Positions 35,330-46,424 of a stretch of DNA of 64,000 bases are shown here, in pieces. The notes beneath the pieces were generated by a model. That model did not search any database. It saw only the letters and a list, made by a program, of their open reading frames with translations, and was not told where the DNA came from. Where the stretch lies: contig JAUIRK010001047.1 of NCBI GenBank assembly GCA_030549495.1, forward strand, positions 186,001-250,000, in the 5' to 3' direction. A program made the position numbers and the translations under genes. This stretch comes from Nectonema munidae. Lineage: Eukaryota; Nematomorpha; Nectonematoida; Nectonematidae. The number at the start of each line of letters is the position of its first letter. Position 1 is the stretch's first letter.

Positions 35330-35445
35330 TTTATTTAGGTGTTTTAAATTTTAAAACTCTTATAATATTAATAAATATTTATATATTTAAATATTAAATA
35401 AATTTAATAAACATTATTTTAATTTATTTAGGTGTTTTAAATTTT
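35330..35445. repeat. 23-bp direct repeat around an AT-rich insert
   Basis: A 23-bp word starting TTTATTTAGGTG and ending TTTTAAATTTT occurs at 35330-35352 and 35423-35445, around about 70 bp of almost pure A/T. It could be a target duplication around a small insertion or a local slip. Confidence 0.4.
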
Positions 35446-35989
35446 TCAATTTTGAAAAGATCTTGTTACTCGAGCAAAAGATGCTAAAGTAAAAAATCTA
35501 AAAATGGCATATAAAAACTTATATTTCACTTAGGAGCTGAAAAATAATTGGAAAAAATGTGAAAAACGCTCTAATCTTTCAAAATAATCAAACAGTTCAA
35601 TTATTTTTACATTTTGAAAAGAGTTTCGGTAAAAAGTCACGCCCAAATATTTAGTTAGAAAAAAGAAATCCAATTTTTTTGAAGATGAGTATGAGAGAAG
35701 GAATGCGACCTGAAAACAAAATCAAAAGAGAACGTTTTGTTAAAGACAAAATCAAAAGAAAATTTTTATAGAAACTACAACGGCCCCGTTTTAAATGGTT
35801 ATTAGCGTAGTAGTCTTATGAAGAGCTACATCTTTTTAAAAGAATACTATATATGACTAAATGGAAGATCTACCATGTTCAAATGAACCAGGAAGTGGTG
35901 TTATGATCAAATAATTGGGTTAATAATTAATAAATAAATTGGGAAGTTTTTAATGAGTTGAGGTTAATTTCCTTTTTTGTTCAAGTGTG

Positions 35990-37426
35990 AGACCATAAAC
36001 TTTCATGTTAACACTATTGAAGCGATTAAGTAAAGTTTGGATCTTAGGGTAGAAAAAAATGTAGTGGTCAGGGCTTTCATAGCTATTGCAACCGAAAGGC
36101 ATAAACTATCATCAGTGTTATCAAGGAGGTGGAGGAAACATTTGCAAGAACAATTACCCGCCAGCCATCTAATAATTTCAGGGGGTAGGGTATAAATCTT
36201 CAACTTGTTGACGGTTGCTTTAAGATTGTTTGTACTTTTTTTCAATGATGTGAGGGGTCTGAAAGTGGGCGTATTCATGGCACATTTAGCAGAATTATTG
36301 ACGTACTTATTATCAAAATGACCCATATGGTGAGAACACGACACCATTCTAACAGAAAAATATCGGTTTAAGTTTTTTTTTAAGAAAAGAAAAAGTTTAT
36401 TATTATTAGATTTAATCAACAGTTTAAAAGAAAAATCTGTTTTTCATGTACAATAAAAATTTAAACAAATAATTTTCTAGGAGAAAAGGTAAAGGGACAA
36501 ATAATAATTAGTCCATCGGGATGGCTGATCTCCAATAAGGTAAAATAGTTTAAGAAAACTTTTGGAAAATCTTCGTAATCTGAAGAAAGAGCGAAAATCT
36601 GCAGAAAGAGTGTGAAATTGATTAAGGTTAAAGTTATTTGTACTATTTTTCATCCGACAAAATTTGTGAAACTTAAAAACAGTTTATTTAGCGTTTTTAG
36701 AGTACCTGAAAACTTTCTTAAAAATAGTAGGCTGCCATACTTGATACGAGGATAAGCAAAAGCATAATAGTGTTTTTTAGAACTGAAAGGTAAGAATGCG
36801 TTAATCTTATTAAAACAACCAAAAAGACGGGCTAATTTTATGATTACATTTTATGTGCATTTTCCACGAAAAATTTATAGATAATGGTACTCATAGATTA
36901 TTTATGTTAGATGCTCTGTTCACTTTTGATTATTAAAAAAAAGTTTGAATCTTTTAGAAAAAAACCATGTACTTTGATTTATCCATGTTTTAGCTCATTT
37001 TGTTTACAGCGTACCATTGATCAATACAATTTAGAGTGTATGAAATAAAATCAAAATTATTATTCATATTTATGTTGAAAACAAGAGTTAAATCATCAGC
37101 ATATAGTATGATTTCTCCTAAGACGTGAATACATCTTGAGATGCCATTGATAAATATAAGAAATAGTAAGGTCCCAAGAATGAAAGCCTGTAGCACTCCT
37201 GCGTCAGTAAAATAAAAGTTAGAGTTTTGATTAGAGTAAAAAATATAAGTTTTTTTAAGATGAAGATAGTTTTCAATACGTCTAAACGTAAGGCCCCTTA
37301 CTCTAATTTTGTATAATTTATAAAGTAATATTCTGTGATCAATCTTATCAAAAGCTTTTGTACAAACTAAAAAGGAACAAATAGTTATGTTGTTTTTATC
37401 ACTCGAAATTGATATCTTAAATGATC
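35990..37426 (-). mobile_element. 5'-truncated LINE copy (jockey/CR1-like RT)
   Basis: Read on the minus strand from 37426, it shows CTKAFDKIDHRILLYKLYKI, the RT block with FILGTLLFLIFINGISRC and catalytic LYADD (37065-37180), then a C-terminal region with FRPLTSLKKSTNNLKATV (36003-36419). The endonuclease and N-terminal RT are absent. Several stops and shifts are present. Its 5' end coincides with the start of the stray ZIP segment at 37427. Confidence 0.75.
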
Positions 37427-37748
37427 GTTTAAATTTGATATATTCCTAGTTTATATTATAGATAGCATACTTATTTTCATACTCCTTAAAATCATAACAC
37501 ATTTTTATGTTTCCATATACACTCTTAATTTGGGTACATATCAAATATCTAATTGATTCTTGCTTACCCATGTTTTCTTGTTTAAATAACTCAAACGGAT
37601 TCAGTCTAATTAAAATGGCCTATTTTGTTGCGTAGCGTAGGCATAGCTTCCTCAATCTATTTCATGCTCTGCTTTATTTTAGGTCTTTTTCGCAGTTTTA
37701 TTGAAAGCTCGCGTGGCTCATAATTATCGAATGTATAAAGCTTCCTTA
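37427..37748 (+). pseudogene. Stray duplicate of ZIP intron 3 end and part of exon 4
   Basis: This copies 27314-27634. It retains the TTTATTTTAG acceptor and an in-frame exon start reading VFFAVLLKARVAHNYRMYKA (family ALSPVLLNARVAHN...), then leaves the ZIP sequence before the third membrane helix. The frame stays open, lysine-rich, to a TGA near 37835. It lies 4 kb beyond the end of the parent gene and has no other ZIP exons around it, so it is a partial segmental copy. Confidence 0.88.
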
Positions 37749-38159
37749 GTATTAAAGAAGCAAATGCTAAAAAAAAAAGTAAAAAAAGGCTTGTTCGCTT
37801 TCAATACAGGAACTATCTTTGCTTCTTTTGAAGAATAGGTTTTTTAATGAATAGATTGAATATTTGAAATAAGATCTGACTAATTATTTGCTAGCTAGTT
37901 ACCAATTTTAGACTAAAGCCGTCACTAATGATTTCTTATTTTTCAACGAATTTATAGAGATGTAGAGATCGTCAATTGTAATATCAGGAAGGTAAAAAGG
38001 GGAAAGACTTTTTGCTCAAATACACACAAATAGATGAAAACAAATCTAAATATTCACAGAATATGTTAAATATACATAGAAGAATTATTTGCAGCATAAA
38101 ACTAATATAAATTATTAATTTGAAATTGAATTATAAATTTAAAACAATAACTTGATTTT
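37749..38159. other. No recognisable gene
   Basis: AT-rich DNA between the stray ZIP segment and the 3' end of the next LINE. Nothing was recognised. Confidence 0.35.
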
Positions 38160-38283
38160 TTATTTGGTTGGTTGGGTATCAAAGCTCTTTCCCCTGTAAG
38201 GCTATATGTTCGCATTATGCTTGAGATGGTTAATCACAGATTTTGTAATTTGTTTTTAAGAGTCGGGAGCCTTTGGGATTTAA

Positions 38284-40024
38284 CCCCTGAACTTAAACGG
38301 AGCTGAGAGGTAGACCCTAAAAATCATTTAGGCACGGATTTTTTATTTGTTAAATAAGAATGAATTTAGAATTTTATTTACACATATCAAAATTTTTGCA
38401 TAAGTTGGCATTCTATATATATATTCATAATATTTGGTCTACCACTGGAGGAGAAAAAGGAAGCTTTATTACTTCATCGAGATTTCTTCACCTCCCGATG
38501 GTTACATGGTTACACTAGATATAAAAAAAAATAAAATTTTAATGAACAAAAATATATATTATGTAGAGATGGAACAGAATAAATTTTTACTTAATGATGT
38601 ATACTATGATTTAATATACAAGCAATGATAAAGAATGGATTAATGACTTTTGATGACAAAAGTCAAAGAGATCTGCAAGATAAATTGGGTCCTATCAGAA
38701 AAGTTCACGATCATTTCCGAAAAGTTTTTTCAATGTACTGGACTCCCCATTCCCATGTCACGATCGGCGAACAATTCATCAGTTTCAAAGAAAATTGCTA
38801 ATTCAAAATATATGATCTAAGAAACCCTGACATTATTAGTTTAAATGCTACCATATGAATGATGACGAGTATTTTTATTACATGATGCCCGAATTATATA
38901 TCTCTGGTTTGGAGAATTCTTACTTTTAGGCTTTGAATGTTTCTAAAAGACTCATAGAAGACTCGAAGATTCCATCCGGATGTGGAGTTTTTACTGACAG
39001 TTTTTTTACCAGTCATGAACTAGCTATTTGGTGTCATTATAGAAATATATCGTTGTATGGAACTGTCTATCGTAGCAGAAGGTTTGTTCCCAAAGTCTTC
39101 AAGCCTGATCACTTGAAAGGACTACATCTTGCAGAATGTGAAAGTAGAGCTATTTATTGAGAATACGCATTGCTCTCCGCCTACATACACAGAAGATATG
39201 CTCGTAAAAACTTCAAAGTTGTTTACGTGCTTTCAAATCAGCATAAAAATATTAAAATATATGGTGAGCACTCAAAATCCCAAAGTTTACTTAGTTACAA
39301 CAAGTATAAGTCTGGAGTGAATGTAGCTAACAAAATGATCAGAAGCTACAGATCAAAAAAGCCATGCAGAAGATGGACTTTAGTTGTTTTTTGCAACTAT
39401 CTGGATCTGGTTGCTTTGAACACTTGGATTGTTGCAAAATACAACTATCCTCAATCTTTTCCTGATACAAAGCAAAGTGGAAGAAAGACATTTCTGAAAA
39501 AAATTTCTTTTCGCTCAGATGAGAAATGCATGAAGGTGAGATCGAAAATCATGTAATTGCCAAAAGTCAGATACCTTCTATCCGTATATGGCTTTTCAAG
39601 GGATGCCTCTGAAGAACAATCGACTTCGATGAAGGGTGCTTGTTCTATCTGCCTATCTCGAAAAAAACAAATGACAAGGAGGTGTTCAAAGTGCATGAAT
39701 TTCATTTGCAAAGTGCATTCAAAAACTGCATGTACAAACTGTGTTGAAAGTTTGTCTCCCATATCATAACAAAGATATCATATTATAATAAAGTTTTTTT
39801 AACGCCATCTATTTTGATTTACTTTTCACATTAAAAAATTTATCAAAATGTAGAAATCGTCAACGTTAGAAGGGCAATCCTTTTATATTCTTTCTGACTT
39901 AATTACAATTTAAATTTTGTAAATTTACATTCTCTTTTGAAAAAAATTTTCTATTGAAAGTTTTCAGTTTTAGGAGATAGAAATTTCGCTGCGGAGATAA
40001 TACATAGAGTCTGTAGTGCGAGGG
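38284..40024 (+). mobile_element. piggyBac transposon, 1.74 kb, inserted in a LINE
   Basis: TTAA flanks both ends (38280-38283 and 40025-40028). The ends begin CCCCTGAACT and, in reverse, CCCTCGCACT. The + strand has the piggyBac DDE order in broken frames: DKLGPIRKVHDHFRKVF and HVTIGEQFISFKENC (38680-38800), GCGVFTDSFFTSHELA (38980-39030), YGTVYRSRRFVPKVF (39055-39100), GVNVANKMIRSYRSKKPCRR (39316-39375) and a cysteine-rich C-terminus (CSICLSRKKQMTRRCSKCMN, near 39641-39700; then CKVHSKTACTNC). It differs from the relic at 21569-23477. Confidence 0.88.
39170..39769 (+). pseudogene. piggyBac transposase C-terminal half
   Basis: Two + strand frames (39170-39556 and 39557-39769). The first covers the last conserved stretch of the transposase fold, with NKYKSGVNVANKMI and FCNYLDLVALNTWIVAKYNY; the second is the Cys-rich C-terminal domain that in piggyBac binds the transposon ends (paired CxxC-type cysteines and a histidine, residues 30-62). 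A stop at 39555-39556 separates the two, and an earlier stop near 39158 separates them from the N-terminal part at 38933-39160. Confidence 0.75.
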
Positions 40025-41775
40025 TTAACAGAGGCTTTAAATAGAGTTAAAGAGAGTTGAGAAGGAAGAGTGTTTTTAAAAGTATTGAGCAAAAAAGTGA
40101 ACAATGGTTAGAGCGAGTGAAGTATTCGTGTATGGAGTCATTTTGAATGAAGAAGGAATTCAAAAATCCATTTTTATTGCTTCTTTATTTTTAATACTAG
40201 AGAAAGATACATTTAAGTTTCGAGGAGTATTAATAAACATGAAAAAAAATTTTTGGTAAGAATTTAATTTATTTAACATTGTTAAACAAGACGACCACCA
40301 AAACAAATTACAATAAAAGAAATGTGGAACTATAGAAGTATAAAGTAATTTTTTACATAGAAAAGTTAAGGATTTTTCTATTTTACGAAAAATTCCAAGA
40401 AGTCGAGAAACTTTTATGTGTAGAGAGGAAATGTGTTTGAACCATGACAAATTATCAGTAAAAGTAAGACCTAAGTAAGTAAAATTGTTCACTCTACTTA
40501 AAAGAAAAACATTGAGAGAAATGTCTATTTAAGAAACTCTTAAGCTAATTCAAAACTGGAACCCTATTACCTATTTTGAATAATTTATGAAGAAACAGTT
40601 GATTTATATTATCAAATGCTTTGGCTAGATGGAGAAACAAAACTATACTAAACTTTTTAACATAAAACTGACTAGAAATAGAACTACATAACGATAAAAT
40701 AGCGTCCTCAGTGGATCTATTTTTTAAAAAACCAAATTGATTCGGATTAATAATGTTATGCTTGTAAAGAAAAGCTATAATCATAGAGGAAATAATTTTC
40801 TCGAATATTTTTAAAAATTAGACAAGATAGATATTGGTATAAAATTATCTAGTGAATCTGGAGATTTGCCATTTTTCAAAAGAGGAACAATTTCCGTTAA
40901 CTTAAGATATTCCGGAAGCAAAGCAGTTACAATATCATTGTAGTTTATCTCATGAAGATAGAGTGAAAATAAATTCAGTGGAATGGACTTATCAATAAAT
41001 TTCAAATAATAATTATCAATGCAAGTTTTAGAAGAAATAGAAAAGTTATTCGCAAAGTCATTACTACTAAAGGGTGAGTTGCGAGAATTATTATTAGAAG
41101 GTTTTAATATTTTGTTTAATTTATTCCATATATTACTTTTTTAACAGGATGAAAGCTGATTCTAATAATACATTGATTTGGCCTTTTTTACTCATTTCTA
41201 TACTGTTTCAAAATATTTTTATATCTAATACAATTGGATATATTAGGATTACAAAGTTTAGCCCTGTAAAGTTTTACTTTCATTTTTCTGAGAGAGTTAA
41301 GAAAAGGAGAAAACCATGGCTTATTATTGATCTTAATTTTGAACTTGATCAATGGAAAGCTACGTGCAAATGACTCATTTAAAAGACAAATAAAAATATT
41401 GTACGCATTATTAGGATCAGAAACTTGAAAAACTAGTAAAATCAATTTGTGCTACATTAGCAACAAAAATAGAACGCTGCTTTCGACTAAAATATTTTTT
41501 CCATGAAAAAGAAGATTTTGTTGGAGTTTTAAAAAAAATATTTTTGAAGGTACAATTAGGGAAATGGTCTGAGATATCGGTAAAAATATTATACGAGGAA
41601 TAGGAGAAGTTAAAGTTTATAAAAATATTGTCAATCGAAGTCCAAAGAGTTAATAAAATTGAGGAAAGTATCAAAGTTAGCATTTAAACTTCGAATATAT
41701 AAATCTACTAGTTTCAAACTGTTGGAAGAAATTTGAATTTTGCATGATACAAAGTCTTCATGGTGGATATATCTA

Positions 41776-43947
41776 AAGAATAATATAAATATTATTTATA
41801 TACAAACAAAAATTTAAAATAGCTATATAGAATAATATTTATTATATATGTTCAATTTTTTTTAATTAAAATTGTTTATATATTATAATAATAACTAAAA
41901 TATAATAATTATTTCTATGATATAGCCGGGTAATGTGCAATGGCCTGTAAACCAGCATAGGTGGCTTAAGTGGCTATAATTATTTTATAATTTTTTAATT
42001 TAAATTCAACTAAGTTATAAATGTCCTCCTTGTCTTATAAAATTTTCGGTCTAACTAATTACTGACCCGACTTTAATTAATTTTTTTGAACGAAGTGTTA
42101 TTTTGTTTAAGGTAAATACCCAATATATATTTAAGTTTCCAATATTTCTTTCATTTTTTGATTTTTAGTTTGGTAGTGAAATATCCGTGGGAGAGTTCAC
42201 TAACTGTAGTAGTGCTGGTCTAATTTGTTTAGCCCCCCCCCCCCTCCTCTTATTTTTCTCAGATATTAATAAGTTTTTATAAATATTTTTAATGTTACAT
42301 ATATATTTCAACTATGCTGAATTCAGTGGTATTATTCTTTTTTTATAAAAATCAATCAAACCTGTCAAAAATTGATTTAAATGTGACAGCTCATCCAGTG
42401 GGCGGAAATGACAGTGTGTTGTTGCGTGTGTTAGTTTTTGCATATAATATATAAAAAGAGTAGTGAAAACTACTACTAGAATTACTATAGGTTCTAGGAA
42501 TGTTTCCCAACATTGAAAATTTTCCCTTGCAAGCTCTTTCATCTGTTGTGTATGTTATACTAGAAAATGTCTTCATTTCATGTAAATGTTATCACCATTC
42601 AAACCATACATTATTCATTTTACTTATTTATATACTTTATATATTCACTATTTTTATTAGTGCTTATTTTATTTATATAAATATAAGTTATGATAAAGGC
42701 GTTGCTTTTTATCATTTTTATCTGATAAAAGCATACGTCTACTAATTAAAGTTTGATATATTCCTTTTTCAAAACCTCCATTTTTGAACATATAAAAAGT
42801 GAAAAGTAATAATATATAAAAAATATTTTATTTTAGAATGATTAAGAAATCTAAATATTTTAAAAATTCATCTAATAAAATAACTTTTCAATAAGTAGAC
42901 TGATTTGAACTAGTTCATTGAAGAATTGGATCAGAAACTAGAAATCTTTCATTTGATTTTTGTCGATGTCAATTTGTTTATACCTAGGCGGAGTGTATTA
43001 GGTCCTCGTCAATGAAAAGCAAACTATGATACCCTACCAACTTATCCTACACTCATCAGTAAATATTTTATAATTAATAATAAATTGAAAGATATAATAT
43101 TCAAAAAAAAAAATTAAAAACCTGGATAAGATTTTTTAATGCAACAATAATGAATTGTGCTGGTAAAAGTTTTATTTTTACAATATTTATATTCTCATCT
43201 AATTTTATTTTGAAGCTTTACAAGACGAAAATTTGAATAAATTATAGGAAAAATAGAAATAATTCAGATTTTGACTATATAGCCTTCCGAAACCACTATG
43301 TATTTAAGTTGCCTTGAGCCATATTTTAATATTTCAGGCTCCTGAATCCTCTTGCTCTAGCTCCGGAGCTCTGTTTGACGGGCAACCACTACATTGCCTA
43401 TTTCTAAATCTATCTCTGATATACATAAAATTTAAACCTAATATAAAATTATTATATTTATACTCAAGAAGCCTGCCTCTATTTTTATGTATCTGTAACA
43501 ATTGAACCAAGCATGAAATAAGAATTTTTCCATTCCTAATAATACAATAGACTGATGAAATACATTATAAAACATTCATGAGGCAAATTAGGTAGGAATA
43601 TAGATTGTAGCGTTAAGTATACTAATAATGTATAGGCATATTTTCAATCTAAGATACTTTGTGATTTTTTTCTAAAACAAATTGGGTATTTTTTATACGA
43701 AAATCTCCGCATAAAATAATTATTAATTAAAGAAAGTAATTTTAAGAAAATATTTTTTCATGTTTGTGTATGAAATTACTCAATTTTCGTATTTTTATAA
43801 TAAGCTTTAGAATAAATCTAAGATCTTGGTCTTTCCTTTCCTTTTCAATTTCTATTTTATTTTTCATTCATCTATAGAATCCAATGCTTAAAAATATATG
43901 CATTTATTTTATAACTAGTTTCTCTTCAAGATTTACTCCACCTTAAA
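41776..43947. other. DDX20 upstream region; no other gene
   Basis: AT-rich. It contains a 12-base C run at 42233-42244 next to CCTCTTATTTTTCTCAGAT, a word that recurs near 58232-58250. Open frames at 42312-42576 overlap on both strands and look like chance. No core promoter for DDX20 was identified. Confidence 0.4.
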
Positions 43948-46386
43948 ATGTTAAACGAAAGTAATGATGAAGATGATGTTTTGATTCTAAATAGTGCTCT
44001 CGCACACGATTTCCATGCGAAGGCTCGAACTTCTGACGTACAGAAATCATCGGACCCGTCTTTCAATCGATTTAGCCACCTGAACTTATCCAGTTTAACG
44101 GAAAAGGGGTTGACGGATTGTGGCTTCACCCATTTGTCTCCTATTCAACAAAAATCGATTCCAATCGCCAGATTTGGCGTGGACATGATTATTCAAGCCA
44201 AAGCTGGTACTGGTAAGACCTGTGTGTTTGTCATTGCTACACTTGAGGCACTCATCCTGTCCTGTAAGTTGCCACAAGTGCTTGTTATGGTTCCTTCTAG
44301 GGAAATAGCTATTCAAATACAGTCAGTATTTGCGCGTATAGGCAAACACTTCAAAGGATTGCGTGCTAGCTATTTCGTTGGCGGCCTAGTTCGTGAAAAA
44401 GTGAGTGCGATGATCAAAACAACTCAAATTGTGATTGGTACGCCTGGAAAGATTCGCAACTTGATGTCTGATCACTCCATGCCTTTGCAACACGTGTCGA
44501 TGCTGATTTTGGATGAGGCCGACGTCTTGATGGAGAGTCCTTCTCATGTAAGTAACATAAATTGGATTTTTTCTTCTCTCAAAGGTAGCAAACAAGTTTT
44601 ATGCACATCCGCCACTTTTTCAGAAGAATTGATCAAGAAATTAAACCGCTACTTGCCTGAGCCCACCATAGTTCGCTTGAATTCCGATTGCGCTCCTTTG
44701 GAAGGCGTTAAATTGTTTGTTAAAGCTCTTCCCAGGGCAGAGTTTGGATGTGAATTGGACGTACAGAATAAGGTGAGGACCCTTCACCATATATTGACCA
44801 AAGTTGTCTACGATCAGGTGATTATCTTTTCTTTGAGTATAAAAGAAACGGTACTTCTATCAGATGAAATGAACAAAATGGGGTTGCATTGTGATTTCTT
44901 ACACTCCTCTCTATCCCAATCATCTCGAAGACAAGTTTGGAAGCGCTTTTCAAGCGGGAAGTTCAAAATTTTATTCACAACGGATCTCTGTTCTCGAGGC
45001 TTGGACTTTGAGAAGGTGAATATGGTGATCAACATCGGCGTGCCTTATAACAAGCAAACCTTTCTGCATAGGATTGGTCGATGTGGGCGCTTTGGGTCTA
45101 AAGCCGTTTGCATCAGTTTTCTCTCTAAACGATGTCTCTCTATTTTCTTCTTTCTTTGGAAGGAGTATGGTTTGAAGTTAGCACAGATTCACAATCTTAA
45201 TGAAATTCCTATGGATTTAATCGGGAACGATGAATTTTGGCGTATAAAATTCAAAGAATTCGATCCTATAAAGTTTTTTCGGGTTTATGATTTCGTTAAT
45301 AAACTAAGTATTTACAATTCACCTTTAAGGTCAAGTGATTACGAAATACTTAACAGAGAACTAGTTAGCTATGACTTTGAGAATAATGAATTTTCTTCTG
45401 CATTATCTGATATCACAAGTGAAAAGTCCAATATTGAGATGGAAAATGATAACTCATCGTGCTTCAAATCTGACAAAAATTTTCAAAAAAAGAACAAGTT
45501 CAAATCCAAAAATGAAAATCCCTACCTTTCAAATCAAATGTCCTTTGAGGATATTCTTGGCTTACACTCAAAATTATCTAAATCTAAGGATACAAAATTG
45601 TCTAATAATTTACATCAAAGAAAAGATGAAAAATCACTACTTGCTTTGATAGAAAATTCTTCCTGGCTTAATTCTTTCATGCTCTCACTTTTTAGATCTT
45701 CTTTTGAAAGGGTTAAAGTTCTGCCACTCCCATCAACATCAGATTTCATTCCACATTCTCCTGTGTTTGGTCTAGAAGAAGCAAAGCAAGTAAATACCAC
45801 TTCTAAGGTATCACTACCGACAGAGCTGCTTATGGATAAAATGCAAAGAAGAATAGAAAGAAATGATTTTGGATCTGTGAAACCGTATGCTACTTGCAAG
45901 GCTCCTAAAATGCAACCAGACTTAATTGGTGTTTGGGCCAACGAAATTATTCTTACCGCGCTCAAAGAATATTCTCAAAATTATGAGATTCAATCTTCAG
46001 CTGTTCTGGAATCAAATTTAAATGACGCAGAGAAACCTTTGGTGCCGTCGGTTTCCATGATGGAGAATAATACTAGACCCTGTTCCTATTTGAAAGAATT
46101 TCAGGATAAGTATAGACAATGCAATTTTCGTGAAAAGGTGTATTCCCATTTTGAAAGTGGGAAAAATGTGAACAAACCATCGAAGCATAGAAAGAGAAAA
46201 GCTTTTGCTGACGTAGAAGTTCGAAAGCTTATATCTCATTTCACACTTTGTTTTTTGAATTATCCTCAAAAATATTTCCACTCTTATCTTCAAACGCCGC
46301 CATTTTTTCACTGCTGTGATTTTGAAATGATGAAACGTTCATTTGCAAAACTTCCCAAATTCTTGTTACATCCTAATCAATCATAA
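43948..46386 (+). CDS. DDX20: DDX20/Gemin3 DEAD-box RNA helicase, intronless
   Basis: An 812-residue frame, near the 824 of the human protein. The helicase core has all expected motifs: Q motif GFTHLSPIQQ (59-68), Walker A AKAGTGKT (84-91), PSREI (116-120), GTPGK (164-168), DEAD (189-192), SAT (221-223), TTDLCSRGLDFEKVN (344-358) and HRIGRCGR (374-381). The AKAGTGKTCVF, SRGLDFEKVN and INWIFSSL stretches fit DDX20 better than other DEAD-box proteins. The C-terminal half is poorly conserved, Ser/Lys-rich, and in known orthologues binds SMN and Gemin partners. It acts in spliceosomal snRNP assembly. The whole frame is uninterrupted, unlike its neighbours here. Motif VI has Cys (379) where most relatives have Ala. 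The start is the first ATG of the frame. Confidence 0.95.
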   Translation: MLNESNDEDDVLILNSALAHDFHAKARTSDVQKSSDPSFNRFSHLNLSSLTEKGLTDCGFTHLSPIQQKSIPIARFGVDMIIQAKAGTGKTCVFVIATLEALILSCKLPQVLVMVPSREIAIQIQSVFARIGKHFKGLRASYFVGGLVREKVSAMIKTTQIVIGTPGKIRNLMSDHSMPLQHVSMLILDEADVLMESPSHVSNINWIFSSLKGSKQVLCTSATFSEELIKKLNRYLPEPTIVRLNSDCAPLEGVKLFVKALPRAEFGCELDVQNKVRTLHHILTKVVYDQVIIFSLSIKETVLLSDEMNKMGLHCDFLHSSLSQSSRRQVWKRFSSGKFKILFTTDLCSRGLDFEKVNMVINIGVPYNKQTFLHRIGRCGRFGSKAVCISFLSKRCLSIFFFLWKEYGLKLAQIHNLNEIPMDLIGNDEFWRIKFKEFDPIKFFRVYDFVNKLSIYNSPLRSSDYEILNRELVSYDFENNEFSSALSDITSEKSNIEMENDNSSCFKSDKNFQKKNKFKSKNENPYLSNQMSFEDILGLHSKLSKSKDTKLSNNLHQRKDEKSLLALIENSSWLNSFMLSLFRSSFERVKVLPLPSTSDFIPHSPVFGLEEAKQVNTTSKVSLPTELLMDKMQRRIERNDFGSVKPYATCKAPKMQPDLIGVWANEIILTALKEYSQNYEIQSSAVLESNLNDAEKPLVPSVSMMENNTRPCSYLKEFQDKYRQCNFREKVYSHFESGKNVNKPSKHRKRKAFADVEVRKLISHFTLCFLNYPQKYFHSYLQTPPFFHCCDFEMMKRSFAKLPKFLLHPNQS

Positions 46387-46418
46387 TTCTTTCATCTTTT
46401 TATCGTTTATTATCAAAA

Positions 46419-46424
46419 AATAAA
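46419..46424 (+). terminator. Poly(A) signal of DDX20
   Basis: AATAAA lies 33 bases after the DDX20 stop codon, giving a very short 3' UTR. No genomic A tail follows, so a recent processed retrocopy is not indicated. Confidence 0.6.

Larger units (their letters stand above)
38160..41775 (-). mobile_element. LINE (jockey/CR1-like), interrupted by a piggyBac
   Basis: On the minus strand from about 41775 come the endonuclease end (DISDHFP near 41565), a linker, the RT N-terminus (LKLTEIVPLLKNGKSPDSLD near 40850-40910; NQFGFLKNRSTEDAIL near 40690-40740; AKAFDNINQLFLHKLFKI near 40570-40630) and then, after loss of the YADD core, the thumb region (NNFTYLGLTFTDNLSWFKHI, 40430-40490). A piggyBac occupies 38284-40024. 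The LINE frame resumes on its far side (SQRLPTLKNKLQNL, stop near 38240), with its 3' end near 38160. It is 5'-truncated and has several breaks. Confidence 0.78.

Noticed and set aside
42312-42745. Overlapping frames on both strands upstream of DDX20
   Set aside because: Hydrophobic, low-complexity and mutually overlapping; no conserved motif or splice signals.
43926-46311. Minus-strand frames across DDX20
   Set aside because: Shadows of the long + strand helicase frame.
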